This document shows positions 43,897-52,492 of a stretch of 64,000 nucleotides of DNA, one piece after another. The notes below the pieces were generated by a model. The model did no database searches, was not told where the DNA came from, and worked only from the letters and a program-made list of their open reading frames with translations. A program made the translations under genes and the position numbers. Origin of the DNA: Pedobacter alluvionis (GTDB taxonomy: Bacteria; Bacteroidota; Bacteroidia; Sphingobacteriales; Sphingobacteriaceae); assembly GCF_003664035.1 (NCBI RefSeq), contig NZ_RCCK01000012.1, positions 124,001 to 188,000 of the forward strand. Direction: 5' to 3'. Numbering within the stretch: position 1 is the stretch's first letter; each line of letters opens with the position of its first letter.

Positions 43897-44420
43897 ATGT
43901 CCTCTGTGCCTTTCCTTTGTGATCTCTGTGGTTAAAAACACTTAGCGCTCTTTGCGGCGATCCTTTGCGTACTTTGCGGTAAAAAAAGCCATGGACCCAC
44001 GGAAAACACGAAGATTTTTCACATAATCCAAACTCTATGTCCTCTGTTCCTTTTCCTTGTGATCTCTGTGGTTAAAAAGACTTAGCATGCTTTGCGACTA
44101 TCCTTTGCGTGCTTTGTGGTAAAAATGCCAGGGATAAACTGAAAACACACATATATATTCTCAACGCTATGCCCTCTGTGCCTTTATCTCTGTGAACTTT
44201 GTGGTAAAAACACTTAGCATGCTCTACGGACTTTTCTTTGCGTGCTTTGCGGTAAAAAAAGCCAGGGATAAACTGAAAAACACATATATATCAATGCTAT
44301 GCCCTCTGTGCCTTTATCTCTGTGAACGTTGTGGTAAAACACTTAGCGCTCTTTGCAACTATCCTTTGCATACTTTGCGGTTGAAGTAACGGTATTAAAA
44401 AAACTTAGTGCGCTTTGCTG
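43897..44420. repeat. four tandem 130-140-bp imperfect units of TTTGCG/CTCTGTG words
   Basis: Units begin at 43897, 44037, 44169 and 44299 with atgtcctctgtgcc or atgccctctgtgcc. Each continues with ctctgtggttaaaaaca, cttagc, tttgcg.., cctttgcgtactttgcggta and aaaaagccagggataaactg (unit 4 is cut short). Within a unit, 10-12-nt words repeat. No gene: a 65-codon frame at 44192 is a by-product. The 43807-43896 lead-in has gcg words, and 44421-44492 is plain AT-rich upstream sequence. Confidence 0.85.
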
Positions 44421-44492
44421 TTAAACCTTCCCTTAGACCAGAAACCGTTTTGGTCAATATTGTTTTTCTAAAATTAAATTTAAATTGCCTCC

Positions 44493-46121
44493 ATGAATAT
44501 CGAATTCAACAAAAACGAGGATGTAAATAAACAGTTGGTTTACGAACTGAAAACCAGACTCAAAAAAATATACCTGGGAGGTGGCGAAAAAAACGCTGCA
44601 AAACAAAAAGAGAAAGGTAAGCTGCTGGCCCGCGAACGGATTGCTTATTTAATTGATAAAGATTCTGACTTTTTAGAAGTCGGAGCCTTTACCGCTGATG
44701 GCATGTATGCCGAGCAGGGCGGATGTCCATCTGCAGGAGTAATATGTGTTATCGGCTATGTAAGTGGCAGGCAATGTATGATTGTAGCCAATGATGCTAC
44801 TGTGAAAGCTGGGGCCTGGTTTCCGATGACTGCGAAAAAGAACCTCCGCGCGCAGGAAATTGCCATGGAAAATCGTTTGCCCGTAATTTACCTGGTTGAT
44901 AGTGCAGGGGTATACTTGCCCATGCAAGATGAAATATTTCCAGATAAAGAACATTTTGGGAGGATGTTCCGTAATAATGCCATCATGTCGTCTGAAGGGA
45001 TTGTGCAGATTTCGGCCATTATGGGAGCTTGCGTTGCGGGAGGAGCCTATTTACCCATTATGAGCGATGAAGCGATGATTGTGGATAAAACCGGATCTGT
45101 TTTTTTAGCAGGTTCTTACCTGGTAAAATCAGCCATAGGGGAAGAAGTGGACAATGAAACTTTAGGTGGTGCCACCACACATTGCGAGATTTCTGGCGTT
45201 ACCGATTATAAACATCCTAATGATCAGGCTTGCTTAGATAGCATCAGAAACATCATGAGTATGCTGGGCGCACCTCAGCATGCAGGTTTCGATCGTATCA
45301 AGCCTGCTAAACCCAAAGAGAAAGAAGAAGAACTGTATGGTATCCTTCCTGAAAACCGGGATAAACCTTACGAAATAATGGATATCATTAACCGTCTGGT
45401 TGATGGATCAGAATTTGAAGAATATAAAAAAGGCTACGGACAAAGTATTGTTTGTGGTTTAGGCCGTATTGATGGATGGGCAGTGGGGATCGTAGCCAAT
45501 CAGCGTAAAGTAGTGAAGTCGAAAAAGGGTGAAATGCAATTTGGTGGCGTAATTTATTCTGACAGTGCCGATAAAGCTACTCGTTTTATTATGAATTGTA
45601 ACCAGAAGAAAATTCCATTGGTTTTTTTACAGGATGTTACTGGTTTTATGGTGGGCAGCCGGTCAGAACATGGCGGCATTATTAAAGATGGTGCTAAAAT
45701 GGTAAATGCAGTTGCCAATTCTGTTGTGCCAAAATTCACCATTGTTTTGGGCAATTCTTATGGTGCTGGTAATTATGCAATGTGCGGTAAAGCTTACGAT
45801 CCACGTTTGATTTATGCCTGGCCAACAGCAAAAATTGCCGTAATGGGTGGCTCACAGGCGGCAAAAACATTGTTGCAGATTCAACAAGCCTCTTTGAAAG
45901 CAAAAGGAGAGGTAATTACACCAGAGAAAGAAGCCGAATTGTTAAAAGAAATTACCGATAAATACGATAGTCAAACCACACCTTATTATGCAGCAGCCAG
46001 GCTTTGGGTTGATGGGATAATCGATCCTTTAGAAACCAGGAAAGTAATTTCGATGGGAATAGAGGCGGCCAACCAATCGCCGATTACCAGGAAGTTTAAT
46101 GTAGGAGTGATACAAACTTAG
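44493..46121 (+). CDS. acyl-CoA carboxylase, carboxyltransferase (beta) subunit, MCC-like
   Basis: A 542-residue biotin-dependent carboxyltransferase. The N-terminal half binds acyl-CoA (LVDSAGVYLPMQDEIFPDKE, HFGRMFRNNAIMSSEGIVQI, ACVAGGAYLPIMSDE) and the C-terminal half the biotin side (VFLQDVTGFMVGSRSEHGGI, GNSYGAGNYAMCG). GGAYLPIMSDE and overall length favour a 3-methylcrotonyl-CoA carboxylase-like over a propionyl-CoA carboxylase type, but the substrate is uncertain. No biotin carboxylase subunit is adjacent. It could feed the methylmalonyl-CoA epimerase at 12.2 kb if it is a propionyl-CoA enzyme. Confidence 0.93.
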   Translation: MNIEFNKNEDVNKQLVYELKTRLKKIYLGGGEKNAAKQKEKGKLLARERIAYLIDKDSDFLEVGAFTADGMYAEQGGCPSAGVICVIGYVSGRQCMIVANDATVKAGAWFPMTAKKNLRAQEIAMENRLPVIYLVDSAGVYLPMQDEIFPDKEHFGRMFRNNAIMSSEGIVQISAIMGACVAGGAYLPIMSDEAMIVDKTGSVFLAGSYLVKSAIGEEVDNETLGGATTHCEISGVTDYKHPNDQACLDSIRNIMSMLGAPQHAGFDRIKPAKPKEKEEELYGILPENRDKPYEIMDIINRLVDGSEFEEYKKGYGQSIVCGLGRIDGWAVGIVANQRKVVKSKKGEMQFGGVIYSDSADKATRFIMNCNQKKIPLVFLQDVTGFMVGSRSEHGGIIKDGAKMVNAVANSVVPKFTIVLGNSYGAGNYAMCGKAYDPRLIYAWPTAKIAVMGGSQAAKTLLQIQQASLKAKGEVITPEKEAELLKEITDKYDSQTTPYYAAARLWVDGIIDPLETRKVISMGIEAANQSPITRKFNVGVIQT

Positions 46122-46135
46122 TTTCATAAGTGCTG

Positions 46136-46153
46136 TCAGATGTTACCATCTGA
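46136..46153. repeat. left hairpin of an inverted pair
   Basis: TCAGATGTTACCATCTGA, a 7-bp stem with 4-nt loop; its reverse complement is the core of the hairpin at 46381-46406. Confidence 0.7.
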
Positions 46154-46197
46154 TAGTTTATAATTCCTTTTTAGCGTAAGAGTATTGATAATCAAGC

Positions 46198-46347
46198 ATG
46201 AATTACAAAATATCATTTTCGGAAATGGATCAGTTAGGTAGGAAAGTTAACTTAAAAAAAATTAATGTTTCATTAGCGCAAATGAGATTACAAGCATTAA
46301 ATCTAAAAGCCAAAAGTATTTCAGAAGTGAAAAAACGATCTATTTAA
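46198..46347 (+). CDS. possible 49-aa peptide inside the hairpin pair
   Basis: ATG 46198 to TAA 46347 encodes MNYKISFSEMDQLGRKVNLK, then KINVSLAQMRLQALNLKAKS and a basic end ISEVKKRSI. Basic and helical, no family recognised. It sits between two hairpins whose cores are reverse complements of each other, as cargo would in a small mobile element. It may also be chance. Confidence 0.35.
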   Translation: MNYKISFSEMDQLGRKVNLKKINVSLAQMRLQALNLKAKSISEVKKRSI

Positions 46348-46380
46348 TTAGGCTTGATTTAAAATAATATTTTTTGATGT

Positions 46381-46406
46381 GGTGTCAGATGGTAACATCT
46401 GACACC
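46381..46406. repeat. right hairpin of an inverted pair
   Basis: GGTGTCAGATG/CATCTGACACC, a perfect 11-bp stem with loop GTAA; an inverted relative of the hairpin at 46136. Confidence 0.8.
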
Positions 46407-46545
46407 ACGAAGATATTTTTTACCACCTAAGCCACCTGAATACACCTGAGTTTAGTGACATGCGCCAAACGCTATCAGCTTAGCGCTTTTCGCCATGCGC
46501 CCCACCCTTAACTGTTAATAAGTAAACTATGTTGACAAAGCGCAT
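46407..46545. repeat. word-repeat spacer before trxB
   Basis: Contains cacctaagccacctgaatac, acctgag, then gcgccaaacgctatcagctt and agcgcttttcgccatgcgcc. Same class as other gcg-word spacers. No gene. Confidence 0.45.
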
Positions 46546-46576
46546 TTGCTAACAATTATTTAAAGCGTTAAATTTG
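46546..46576 (+). promoter_or_regulatory. trxB promoter
   Basis: TTG (46546-46548), 20-nt spacer, TAAATTTG (46569-46576); 34 nt before the trxB ATG. Confidence 0.8.
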
Positions 46577-46610
46577 TGCTACGATTAATGAATTTCAAAC
46601 ACACTATATA

Positions 46611-47567
46611 ATGTCACAAGAAAACGAGCACGTTCAGTGTTTAATTATAGGTTCAGGCCCTGCAGGTTATACTGCTGCAATTTATGCTGCCAGAGCTGAT
46701 TTAAAGCCAATAATGTATACCGGAATGCAAGCTGGCGGACAGCTTACGCAAACTACGGATGTAGAAAATTTTCCAGGCTACCCGCAAGGAATTATGGGGC
46801 CAGAAATGATGGAAGATTTCCGCAAGCAGGCAGAGCGTTTTGGTACCGATATCCGTTTCGGTTATGTAAGTTCGGTAGATTTCTCTTCAACACCACATAA
46901 AGTAGTGGTTGACGAAATTAAAACCATTACAGCTGATACCGTAATTATTGCTACCGGTGCTACTGCTAAATGGTTAGGTTTACCAAGTGAACAACAATAC
47001 AATGGTTTTGGTGTTTCTGCCTGTGCAGTATGCGATGGTTTCTTTTTTAAAGGCCAGGATGTTGCTATTGTAGGTGCCGGAGATACGGCAGCCGAAGAAG
47101 CAACTTATTTAGCAAAACTTTGTAAAACTGTGCACTTATTGGTGCGTAGAGATGAATTCAGAGCTTCTAAAGCGATGGTTAGCCGCGTATTGGCAACCCC
47201 AAATATTGTGGTTCATTACAATACCGAAACGCAGGAAATTCTAGGTAACGGCAAAAATGTAACTGCAGTTAAAGTTTTAAATAACAAAACAGGTGTCGAA
47301 TCTGATATCGCCGTAGAAGGTTTCTTCGTGGCTATTGGTCATAAACCTAATACCGATATTTTTAAAGGCCAGTTAGATATGGATGAAACCGGTTATTTAA
47401 CTACTAAACCAGGGTCTACTTTAACCAATATAGAAGGCGTTTTTGCCTGTGGCGATGTGCAGGATATGTATTACCGTCAGGCGGTAACCGCTGCAGGTTC
47501 TGGTTGTATGGCTGCGCTTGATGCTGAAAGGTATTTGGCCGCTAAAGAACATCCAGTAGAAGCTTAA
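46611..47567 (+). CDS. trxB: thioredoxin-disulfide reductase
   Basis: NADPH-dependent flavoenzyme that reduces thioredoxin. FAD-binding GSGPAGYTAAIYAARA at the N terminus, redox pair C138-C141 in SACAVCDGF, NADPH-binding GAGDTAAEEATYLAK and the C-terminal FAD motif VFACGDVQD. 318 residues is the normal low-molecular-weight type. Own promoter and terminator, so a single-gene unit. Confidence 0.97.
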   Translation: MSQENEHVQCLIIGSGPAGYTAAIYAARADLKPIMYTGMQAGGQLTQTTDVENFPGYPQGIMGPEMMEDFRKQAERFGTDIRFGYVSSVDFSSTPHKVVVDEIKTITADTVIIATGATAKWLGLPSEQQYNGFGVSACAVCDGFFFKGQDVAIVGAGDTAAEEATYLAKLCKTVHLLVRRDEFRASKAMVSRVLATPNIVVHYNTETQEILGNGKNVTAVKVLNNKTGVESDIAVEGFFVAIGHKPNTDIFKGQLDMDETGYLTTKPGSTLTNIEGVFACGDVQDMYYRQAVTAAGSGCMAALDAERYLAAKEHPVEA

Positions 47568-47587
47568 TCATATCTTTAGAATATTTT

Positions 47588-47621
47588 AAAAAGAGAAATC
47601 AGTTATGGTTTCTCTTTTTTT
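47588..47621 (+). terminator. trxB terminator
   Basis: AAAAAGAGAAA/TTTCTCTTTTT stem with trailing T run, 20 nt after the stop. Confidence 0.85.
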
Positions 47622-48024
47622 ATAGAGTCGTCCTCTCGATCACGCCCGATCGTATCGAGCGAATCCTATAGCTCAATCGGGTGCAACGTAGTCGAGATCT
47701 ATTAAAGCAAATCTTATTTTATAAAACCTCCATTTTTTTTGGAAAGCAAACATAGTAGTTCTTTTTATTGTTAGTCCTGCTTTTTATTACAAGTCCGCAC
47801 TCGTACCTCGCTTGCGTGCTTTCCATTGCAATCAGGTTTATATACATAGGTTTCTGCAGCTATTAGAGGTTTAATAGCGTAGTGCCCCATCGTTTCTTCT
47901 GCAACTTGCAACCCCAAATAGTTTAACCGGCTTTGCCACCTAAACCCGATCGAAGCGGGATGCCAATTTTCTTCAAATTGGCAGAAGCGGGAGCGGGACT
48001 GCCCTAACCTAAACGCTTCGTGAA
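47622..48024. repeat. spacer built of several repeats
   Basis: No gene. 47626-47700 is a GTCGTCC...-type hairpin repeat (cccgatcgtatcgagcgaat, gctcaatcgggtgcaacg, tagtcgag). About 47735-47850 is a copy of the dispersed element (ggaaagcaaacatagtagtt, tagtcctgcttttta, gcaatcaggtttatatac). 47945-48000 has a GCCAATTTT/AAATTGGC hairpin flanked by gaagcggga words. It ends at the IS110 relic. Confidence 0.65.
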
Positions 48025-48699
48025 GTAACTATTGTTCTACCAAATAAAATCAGCAATTATATTCGAACACTTGAAAACAAAACCATAACAGATAAAAGTT
48101 GTTCTGAGGCGATCGCACAGTTTGGACTAGAAAGAAATCTTGATCAATGGCATAGGCCTAAGAAAATCTTTCATATGCTTCAACAGCTTACAAGAGAGCG
48201 TGACCAGATTGTAAGTGAACGCGTTGTTGTAAAGAACCAGGTCCATGCTGAAAAGTCTGAAGTGGAACCGAATGAACGCAGCCTGCAACGACTTAATTAA
48301 AGGATTCATCTGTTGAATAAGCAAGAAAAAGAAATAAAAGCTGATTTGGAGATGATTGTCAATGGTGATGCTAATCTAAGCACAGAAATAAAACGTATCT
48401 GTAGTATAACAGGAATTGGGAAACTTACCGTCATAATTATTTTGGCTGAAACAAATGGGTTTGAGCTGATCAGAAATAAAAAGCAACTTACAAGTTATGC
48501 TGGTTTGGACGTGAAAGAAAAACAATCAGGAACATCAGTAAAAGGAAAACCAAAAATATCTAAGAAGGGAAACAGGCATCTTAGAAAGGCAATGTATTTA
48601 CCTGCTTTAGTAGCCGTTAAACATGATAAAAACTTTGGAGAAATCTATCTTAGATTAGTTTCAAAACATGGAATTAAAATGAAAGCACTTGTAGCTTAA
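48025..48699 (+). pseudogene. IS110-family transposase remnant
   Basis: The reading frame covers the C-terminal two thirds of an IS110-type transposase. 48025-48300 reads TIVLPNKISNYIRTLENKT..., EAIAQFGLERNLDQWHRPKK, IFHMLQQLTRERDQIV; an in-frame TAA at 48298-48300 interrupts it, and the same frame continues as a Transposase_20 domain (ICSITGIGKLTVIIILAETN, LTSYAGLDVKEKQSGTSVKG, ISKKGNRHLRKAMYLPALVA). The N-terminal DEDD region is largely missing, and the TDKSDS-like site reads TDKSCS. It is non-functional. No target duplications or ends could be identified. Confidence 0.88.
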
Positions 48700-48773
48700 T
48701 TTGTCATGGATCTTCGACTACGCTCATACTGACTTTTAGTTATGATGATGAGTTACAAACACTAATGAACTAG

Positions 48774-49424
48774 TTATTTATCCATCAACAAATTAACCAA
48801 CTCTTTTAATTCTTCAATTTCCAGTTCTAATTTTTCTATTCTGTTTTCCAGTTCAGTGGGATCAAACTGCGATACAGCTACCGCTTCGGTATCAGGTGCT
48901 GTAGTGATTTCAGCCTGTTCGCCTAAAAGATGCACAAAACGAGCTTCCTTCTGACCAGCTTTCTTGGGCAGTTGTTTTGCAAAGACAGGTTCTTCATCTG
49001 ATAATTTTTGAAGCTGTTCTAAAACTTCTTCTATACTTTCAAATTCATATAATCTTCCCGAATTGCTATTAATTTCCCCGGGTGTTAATGGACCACGTAA
49101 AAGCAACAGACAGATAATAGCCAACTCCGAAGGTAATAAGGGATAAACAATAGCCAGATTATGTTTATATTTTGTTGCGCGACTAGATCCTCCTGTAGCT
49201 GTGGAAATTAAACCTTTTATTTTAAGTTGGTTTAGCGTTAAAGTTATGGTTTCCTCATCGTAATTTACCACAGGATTCCTCGAACTTTTTTGGTTACATG
49301 CAGCCGTTAAACTATTTATAGTCATTGGGTAATAATCGGGTGTAGTGCGGCTTTTTTCTATTAAAGAGCCTAAAACACGTTGTTCTTCTGCTGATAAGTC
49401 GGGTAGTGGTTTTACATTGTCCAT
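48774..49424 (-). CDS. YceH family protein (DUF480)
   Basis: A 216-residue protein with two winged-helix domains. The family block LSAEEQRVLGSLIEKSRTTP is at the N terminus, with PMTINSLTAACNQKSSRNPV (about 38-57) and RGPLTPGEINSNSGRLYEFE in the second domain. A C-terminal coiled coil (LENRIEKLELEIEELKELVN) is seen. YceH function is unknown. Monocistronic, next to the IS110 relic. Confidence 0.93.
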   Translation of the reverse strand: MDNVKPLPDLSAEEQRVLGSLIEKSRTTPDYYPMTINSLTAACNQKSSRNPVVNYDEETITLTLNQLKIKGLISTATGGSSRATKYKHNLAIVYPLLPSELAIICLLLLRGPLTPGEINSNSGRLYEFESIEEVLEQLQKLSDEEPVFAKQLPKKAGQKEARFVHLLGEQAEITTAPDTEAVAVSQFDPTELENRIEKLELEIEELKELVNLLMDK

Positions 49425-49528
49425 GTTATAAAAGTATAAATTGGCTGAGCATTTTTGAAAATTATTTTGTTAACGATTTGTTTATAAGGAGTTACACAAA
49501 ATATTGTTCCAAAGAGAAATTCTAGTTT

Positions 49529-49825
49529 CTAAAACTTCTTATTCTTTGAAATTTTAAGCACATTTTTAATATGCTCAGCAACCGCTGCGCTTTGAATATT
49601 TTCTCCGGTTTCGATATACCGATTTACAGGCCCTCCACATTTAAGACAAAAACCTCTCAAAATAATATCATTCAATTTATTTAAATAAGATTTATAATTT
49701 GTAATGGTTGATGTCTTTTTGCAAGTTGTACAATACGAATTTTCTAGTATAATATTGAGATGCTTATATTGCTCCAACATTATAATTTCTATATCGTAAT
49801 CTTCAATTTCAATCTCTTTTTCCAT
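49529..49825 (-). CDS. small zinc-ribbon-like protein, 98 aa
   Basis: An acidic N terminus (MEKEIEIEDYDIEIIMLEQY) followed by CTTC (32-35) and CLKC (about 60-63), a CxxC-x24-CxxC arrangement that suggests a zinc ribbon. No family recognised. It starts 12 nt after the stop of the OmpA-like gene on the same strand, so it is probably the last gene of that unit. No signal peptide, so cytosolic. Confidence 0.75.
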   Translation of the reverse strand: MEKEIEIEDYDIEIIMLEQYKHLNIILENSYCTTCKKTSTITNYKSYLNKLNDIILRGFCLKCGGPVNRYIETGENIQSAAVAEHIKNVLKISKNKKF

Positions 49826-49837
49826 AAATAAAATGTA

Positions 49838-51724
49838 CTATATTTTAGTAATCACAAACGAAGTTCTACGATTGTTTTTCCTGCCCGATTCAGTTTTATT
49901 ATTAGCGATCGGTTTACTTGCTCCAAAGCCCTTAAAGGTAAGCCTTTTTGCATCAATACTCTTTTTAATCAGGTATTCGTAAACGGCGTTGGCTCGATTA
50001 AAAGATAACTTTTCGTTCAATTTATCATCACCAATATTATCGGTATGTCCCTGAATTTCAATCTGTACTTTTTCATTTTGATGCAAAAAATCAATAAGCA
50101 GATCCAATTCGTGAATAGAGGCGGGTAAAAGATTAAACTTATTGGTATCGAAGAAAATGTTTCTTAAGGTTACATTTCCGCCTTGCTTTATTTTTTCAAT
50201 GTAAACTTCAATCTGGTAAGGTTTATTAATGTTCCCAGCTTTGAGCTCAAAGTTTTCAGAATAAAACATGTAGCCTTCGGCATTTACGTTAAACAAATAA
50301 TTACCTCCAACAGGCATTACAGCTAAAAATTGACCAGTTTCTGGATCGGTATAATCATCGAAAACAGTTTTATTGGTTTTCAGATCTACGACCTGAACGT
50401 TGCTTTCGATCGTTTTTTTAGTATCCAGGTCTCTTACAATTCCCTTCACATAAGATACCTTTAGCGGTTTAGCTATTTCAGGGATGCCAAAACTGTAAAT
50501 ATCCTGCATGCCATAACCACCTTTTAAGTTTGATGAGAATAATCCAGAATTGCCATTGGCACTCACTACCAAGCCGCTCTCATCTTCGAAAGAGTTGATT
50601 GGATATCCGATATTAATTGGCTTTTGCCACTTGCCTTCATTATCCATTCTGCTATAATAAATATCTTTATTCCCGAAACCTGGCCAACCATTAGAAGAAA
50701 AATACAAAGTTTTACCGTCTACGTGCAGAAAAGGGGTATTCTCATCGAAAACCGTATTGATCTCCGGCCCGAGATTAATGGCAGGTTCCCATTTGGCATC
50801 ATCAGTAATGGTACTTTTCCAAATATCGTAACCACCATATCCGCCAGGCCGGTTGCTAATAAAATATAAAGTCCGTCCATCGGGGCTAATAGCAGGCTGT
50901 GACTCCCAGAATTCAGAATTAACGGGCTGACCAACATTATAAGGCTCACCCCAATCTTTCCCCTCACGGTGAGAAACATAAATATCACACCTGCCTAAAC
51001 CATCTGGTCGGTTGCATCCTGTAAAAAACAGGTATTTCCCATCAGGCGAAATGGTTTGGGCACCTTCATTGTACTTAGTCGTATTAATCTTGCTTGACAA
51101 GGGAGTAGCAATACTCCATGAATTATTTTTAAGCTGTGACGTCCAGAAATCTTCATTTCCATTAATCTGGCGGGTAAAAACCAGGGTTTCGCCATCAGCA
51201 GTTATTGCTGGGAAGTATTCCGCATCATTTGTATTTACACCTTCACCTAAATTTATCGGGCTATATTTTACCGGTTTCTTTATTGCAATGGTAGCAAAAT
51301 CACAGTCTAAAAGGTATTTTTTTGCTCTTCTTACTCTATCAGATGAGGAATCTAGCATCAAAAAATCACTAAAATGCTGTTTTGCTTTTAAATAATCCTG
51401 TGTAGCAAATTCTGTTTCTGCGAGGTTATAAATAATTTCGGGAGCCACCGCTTTATTAATTAATATCGCTTTTTCGTAGGCCGTTCTGGCATCCTGATAT
51501 TCCTTTTGTGCCTTGCAAACTCCAGCTAGCAGTATATAAGCATTTTGAAATAAAGGATCAGCTTCAACAACACTTTTTAATACCTGTTCTGCCGAGGTGT
51601 AATCTTGCTTTTGAATGAATAGATTTGCTTTTTCGAAAAAGTTTTGCGCTTTTTTATTACCCGAAACCTGAGCAAAAGTATTAAAACTGAATAGGCTCAA
51701 AAATAAGAATAGACAAAACCTCAT
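49838..51724 (-). CDS. TPR, PD40-propeller and OmpA-domain envelope protein
   Basis: A 628-residue exported protein: signal peptide to about 18 (FNTFAQ), TPR repeats about 25-135, a WD40-like/PD40 propeller about 155-400 (AEYFPAITADGETLVFTRQI; QPAISPDGRTLYFISNRPGG), a carboxypeptidase-regulatory-like domain about 410-500 and an OmpA peptidoglycan-binding domain about 515-628 (VQIEIQGHTDNIGDDKLNEK). This order matches PorE-type proteins of the type IX secretion system and other OmpA family proteins of the phylum. No porP/sprF gene is adjacent, so a T9SS role is not shown. It follows queE by 37 nt. Confidence 0.9.
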   Translation of the reverse strand: MRFCLFLFLSLFSFNTFAQVSGNKKAQNFFEKANLFIQKQDYTSAEQVLKSVVEADPLFQNAYILLAGVCKAQKEYQDARTAYEKAILINKAVAPEIIYNLAETEFATQDYLKAKQHFSDFLMLDSSSDRVRRAKKYLLDCDFATIAIKKPVKYSPINLGEGVNTNDAEYFPAITADGETLVFTRQINGNEDFWTSQLKNNSWSIATPLSSKINTTKYNEGAQTISPDGKYLFFTGCNRPDGLGRCDIYVSHREGKDWGEPYNVGQPVNSEFWESQPAISPDGRTLYFISNRPGGYGGYDIWKSTITDDAKWEPAINLGPEINTVFDENTPFLHVDGKTLYFSSNGWPGFGNKDIYYSRMDNEGKWQKPINIGYPINSFEDESGLVVSANGNSGLFSSNLKGGYGMQDIYSFGIPEIAKPLKVSYVKGIVRDLDTKKTIESNVQVVDLKTNKTVFDDYTDPETGQFLAVMPVGGNYLFNVNAEGYMFYSENFELKAGNINKPYQIEVYIEKIKQGGNVTLRNIFFDTNKFNLLPASIHELDLLIDFLHQNEKVQIEIQGHTDNIGDDKLNEKLSFNRANAVYEYLIKKSIDAKRLTFKGFGASKPIANNKTESGRKNNRRTSFVITKI

Positions 51725-51761
51725 ACATTAACATTGGTTATTAAAGCTAATGTAAAGTAAT

Positions 51762-52385
51762 TTAAGGAATATTTAAAAACTTGTGTGTTTGCAAGGAAAT
51801 CTCCCATTTAGGATTAGCCATTACATACTCAATAATTAATGGAGTAATTTCTGTTGACTTAGACCATTCTGGCTGAAGATATAATTTGCAGGTAGGAGAT
51901 ACCATTGCGGCATATTCTTCTGCCCATTTAAAATCACTTTTATTAAAAACGATAACCTTTAATTCGTGTGCAAATGGTGTAATATCTGGCCTTGGTGCTT
52001 TGAATTTCTTTGGCGACAAACAAATCCAATCCCAATTTCCGGAAAGTGGGTAAGCACCAGACGTTTCGATAAAGGTAAGGATACCTCTTTCTTTTAATTT
52101 GTTGGTTAAATAATCAAGATTATAAATTAAGGGTTCACCACCGGTAATTACAACAGCTTTACCCGGAAATTTATCGGCATTCTCTACAATTACATCAGCT
52201 GGGGTAAGTGGATGCATTTCGGCGTTCCAGCTTTCCTTAACATCGCACCAGTGGCAACCCACGTCGCAGCCTCCTAAACGGATAAAATAAGCTGCTTTAC
52301 CAGTATTAAATCCTTCGCCCTGTATAGTATAAAATTCTTCCATTAAAGGAAGTAATGTGCCGTCTTCTGGTATTTCTTGTTTCAT
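51762..52385 (-). CDS. queE: 7-carboxy-7-deazaguanine synthase
   Basis: Radical SAM enzyme of queuosine/7-deazaguanine biosynthesis. The 4Fe-4S motif is CDVGCHWC (C40, C44, C47), preceded by EEFYTIQGEGFNTGKAAYFI and followed by VVITGGEPLIYNL. 207 residues is the usual length. No other que genes adjoin it; the OmpA-like gene follows after 37 nt. A GATATTTG element (52397-52404, minus) just upstream of the ATG would leave a leader of about 10 nt. Confidence 0.93.
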   Translation of the reverse strand: MKQEIPEDGTLLPLMEEFYTIQGEGFNTGKAAYFIRLGGCDVGCHWCDVKESWNAEMHPLTPADVIVENADKFPGKAVVITGGEPLIYNLDYLTNKLKERGILTFIETSGAYPLSGNWDWICLSPKKFKAPRPDITPFAHELKVIVFNKSDFKWAEEYAAMVSPTCKLYLQPEWSKSTEITPLIIEYVMANPKWEISLQTHKFLNIP

Positions 52386-52492
52386 TTTTGAGGATGCAAA
52401 TATCCTAAAAAAATATGGTGATGCTGTTCCTCTTTTGAAATTTAATAGAAAGATGAAACAAGAGTGATATTTATTTGCAGTATTTTAGCAGA

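Noticed and set aside
44192..44389. A 65-codon ORF with Cys-rich segments.
   Set aside because: It lies inside the TTTGCG/CTCTGTG tandem units; the Cys codons come from the repeat words.
43897..44420. CRISPR array.
   Set aside because: Units are 130-140 bp, contiguous and degenerate, with no short conserved repeat alternating with unique spacers, and no cas genes are present.
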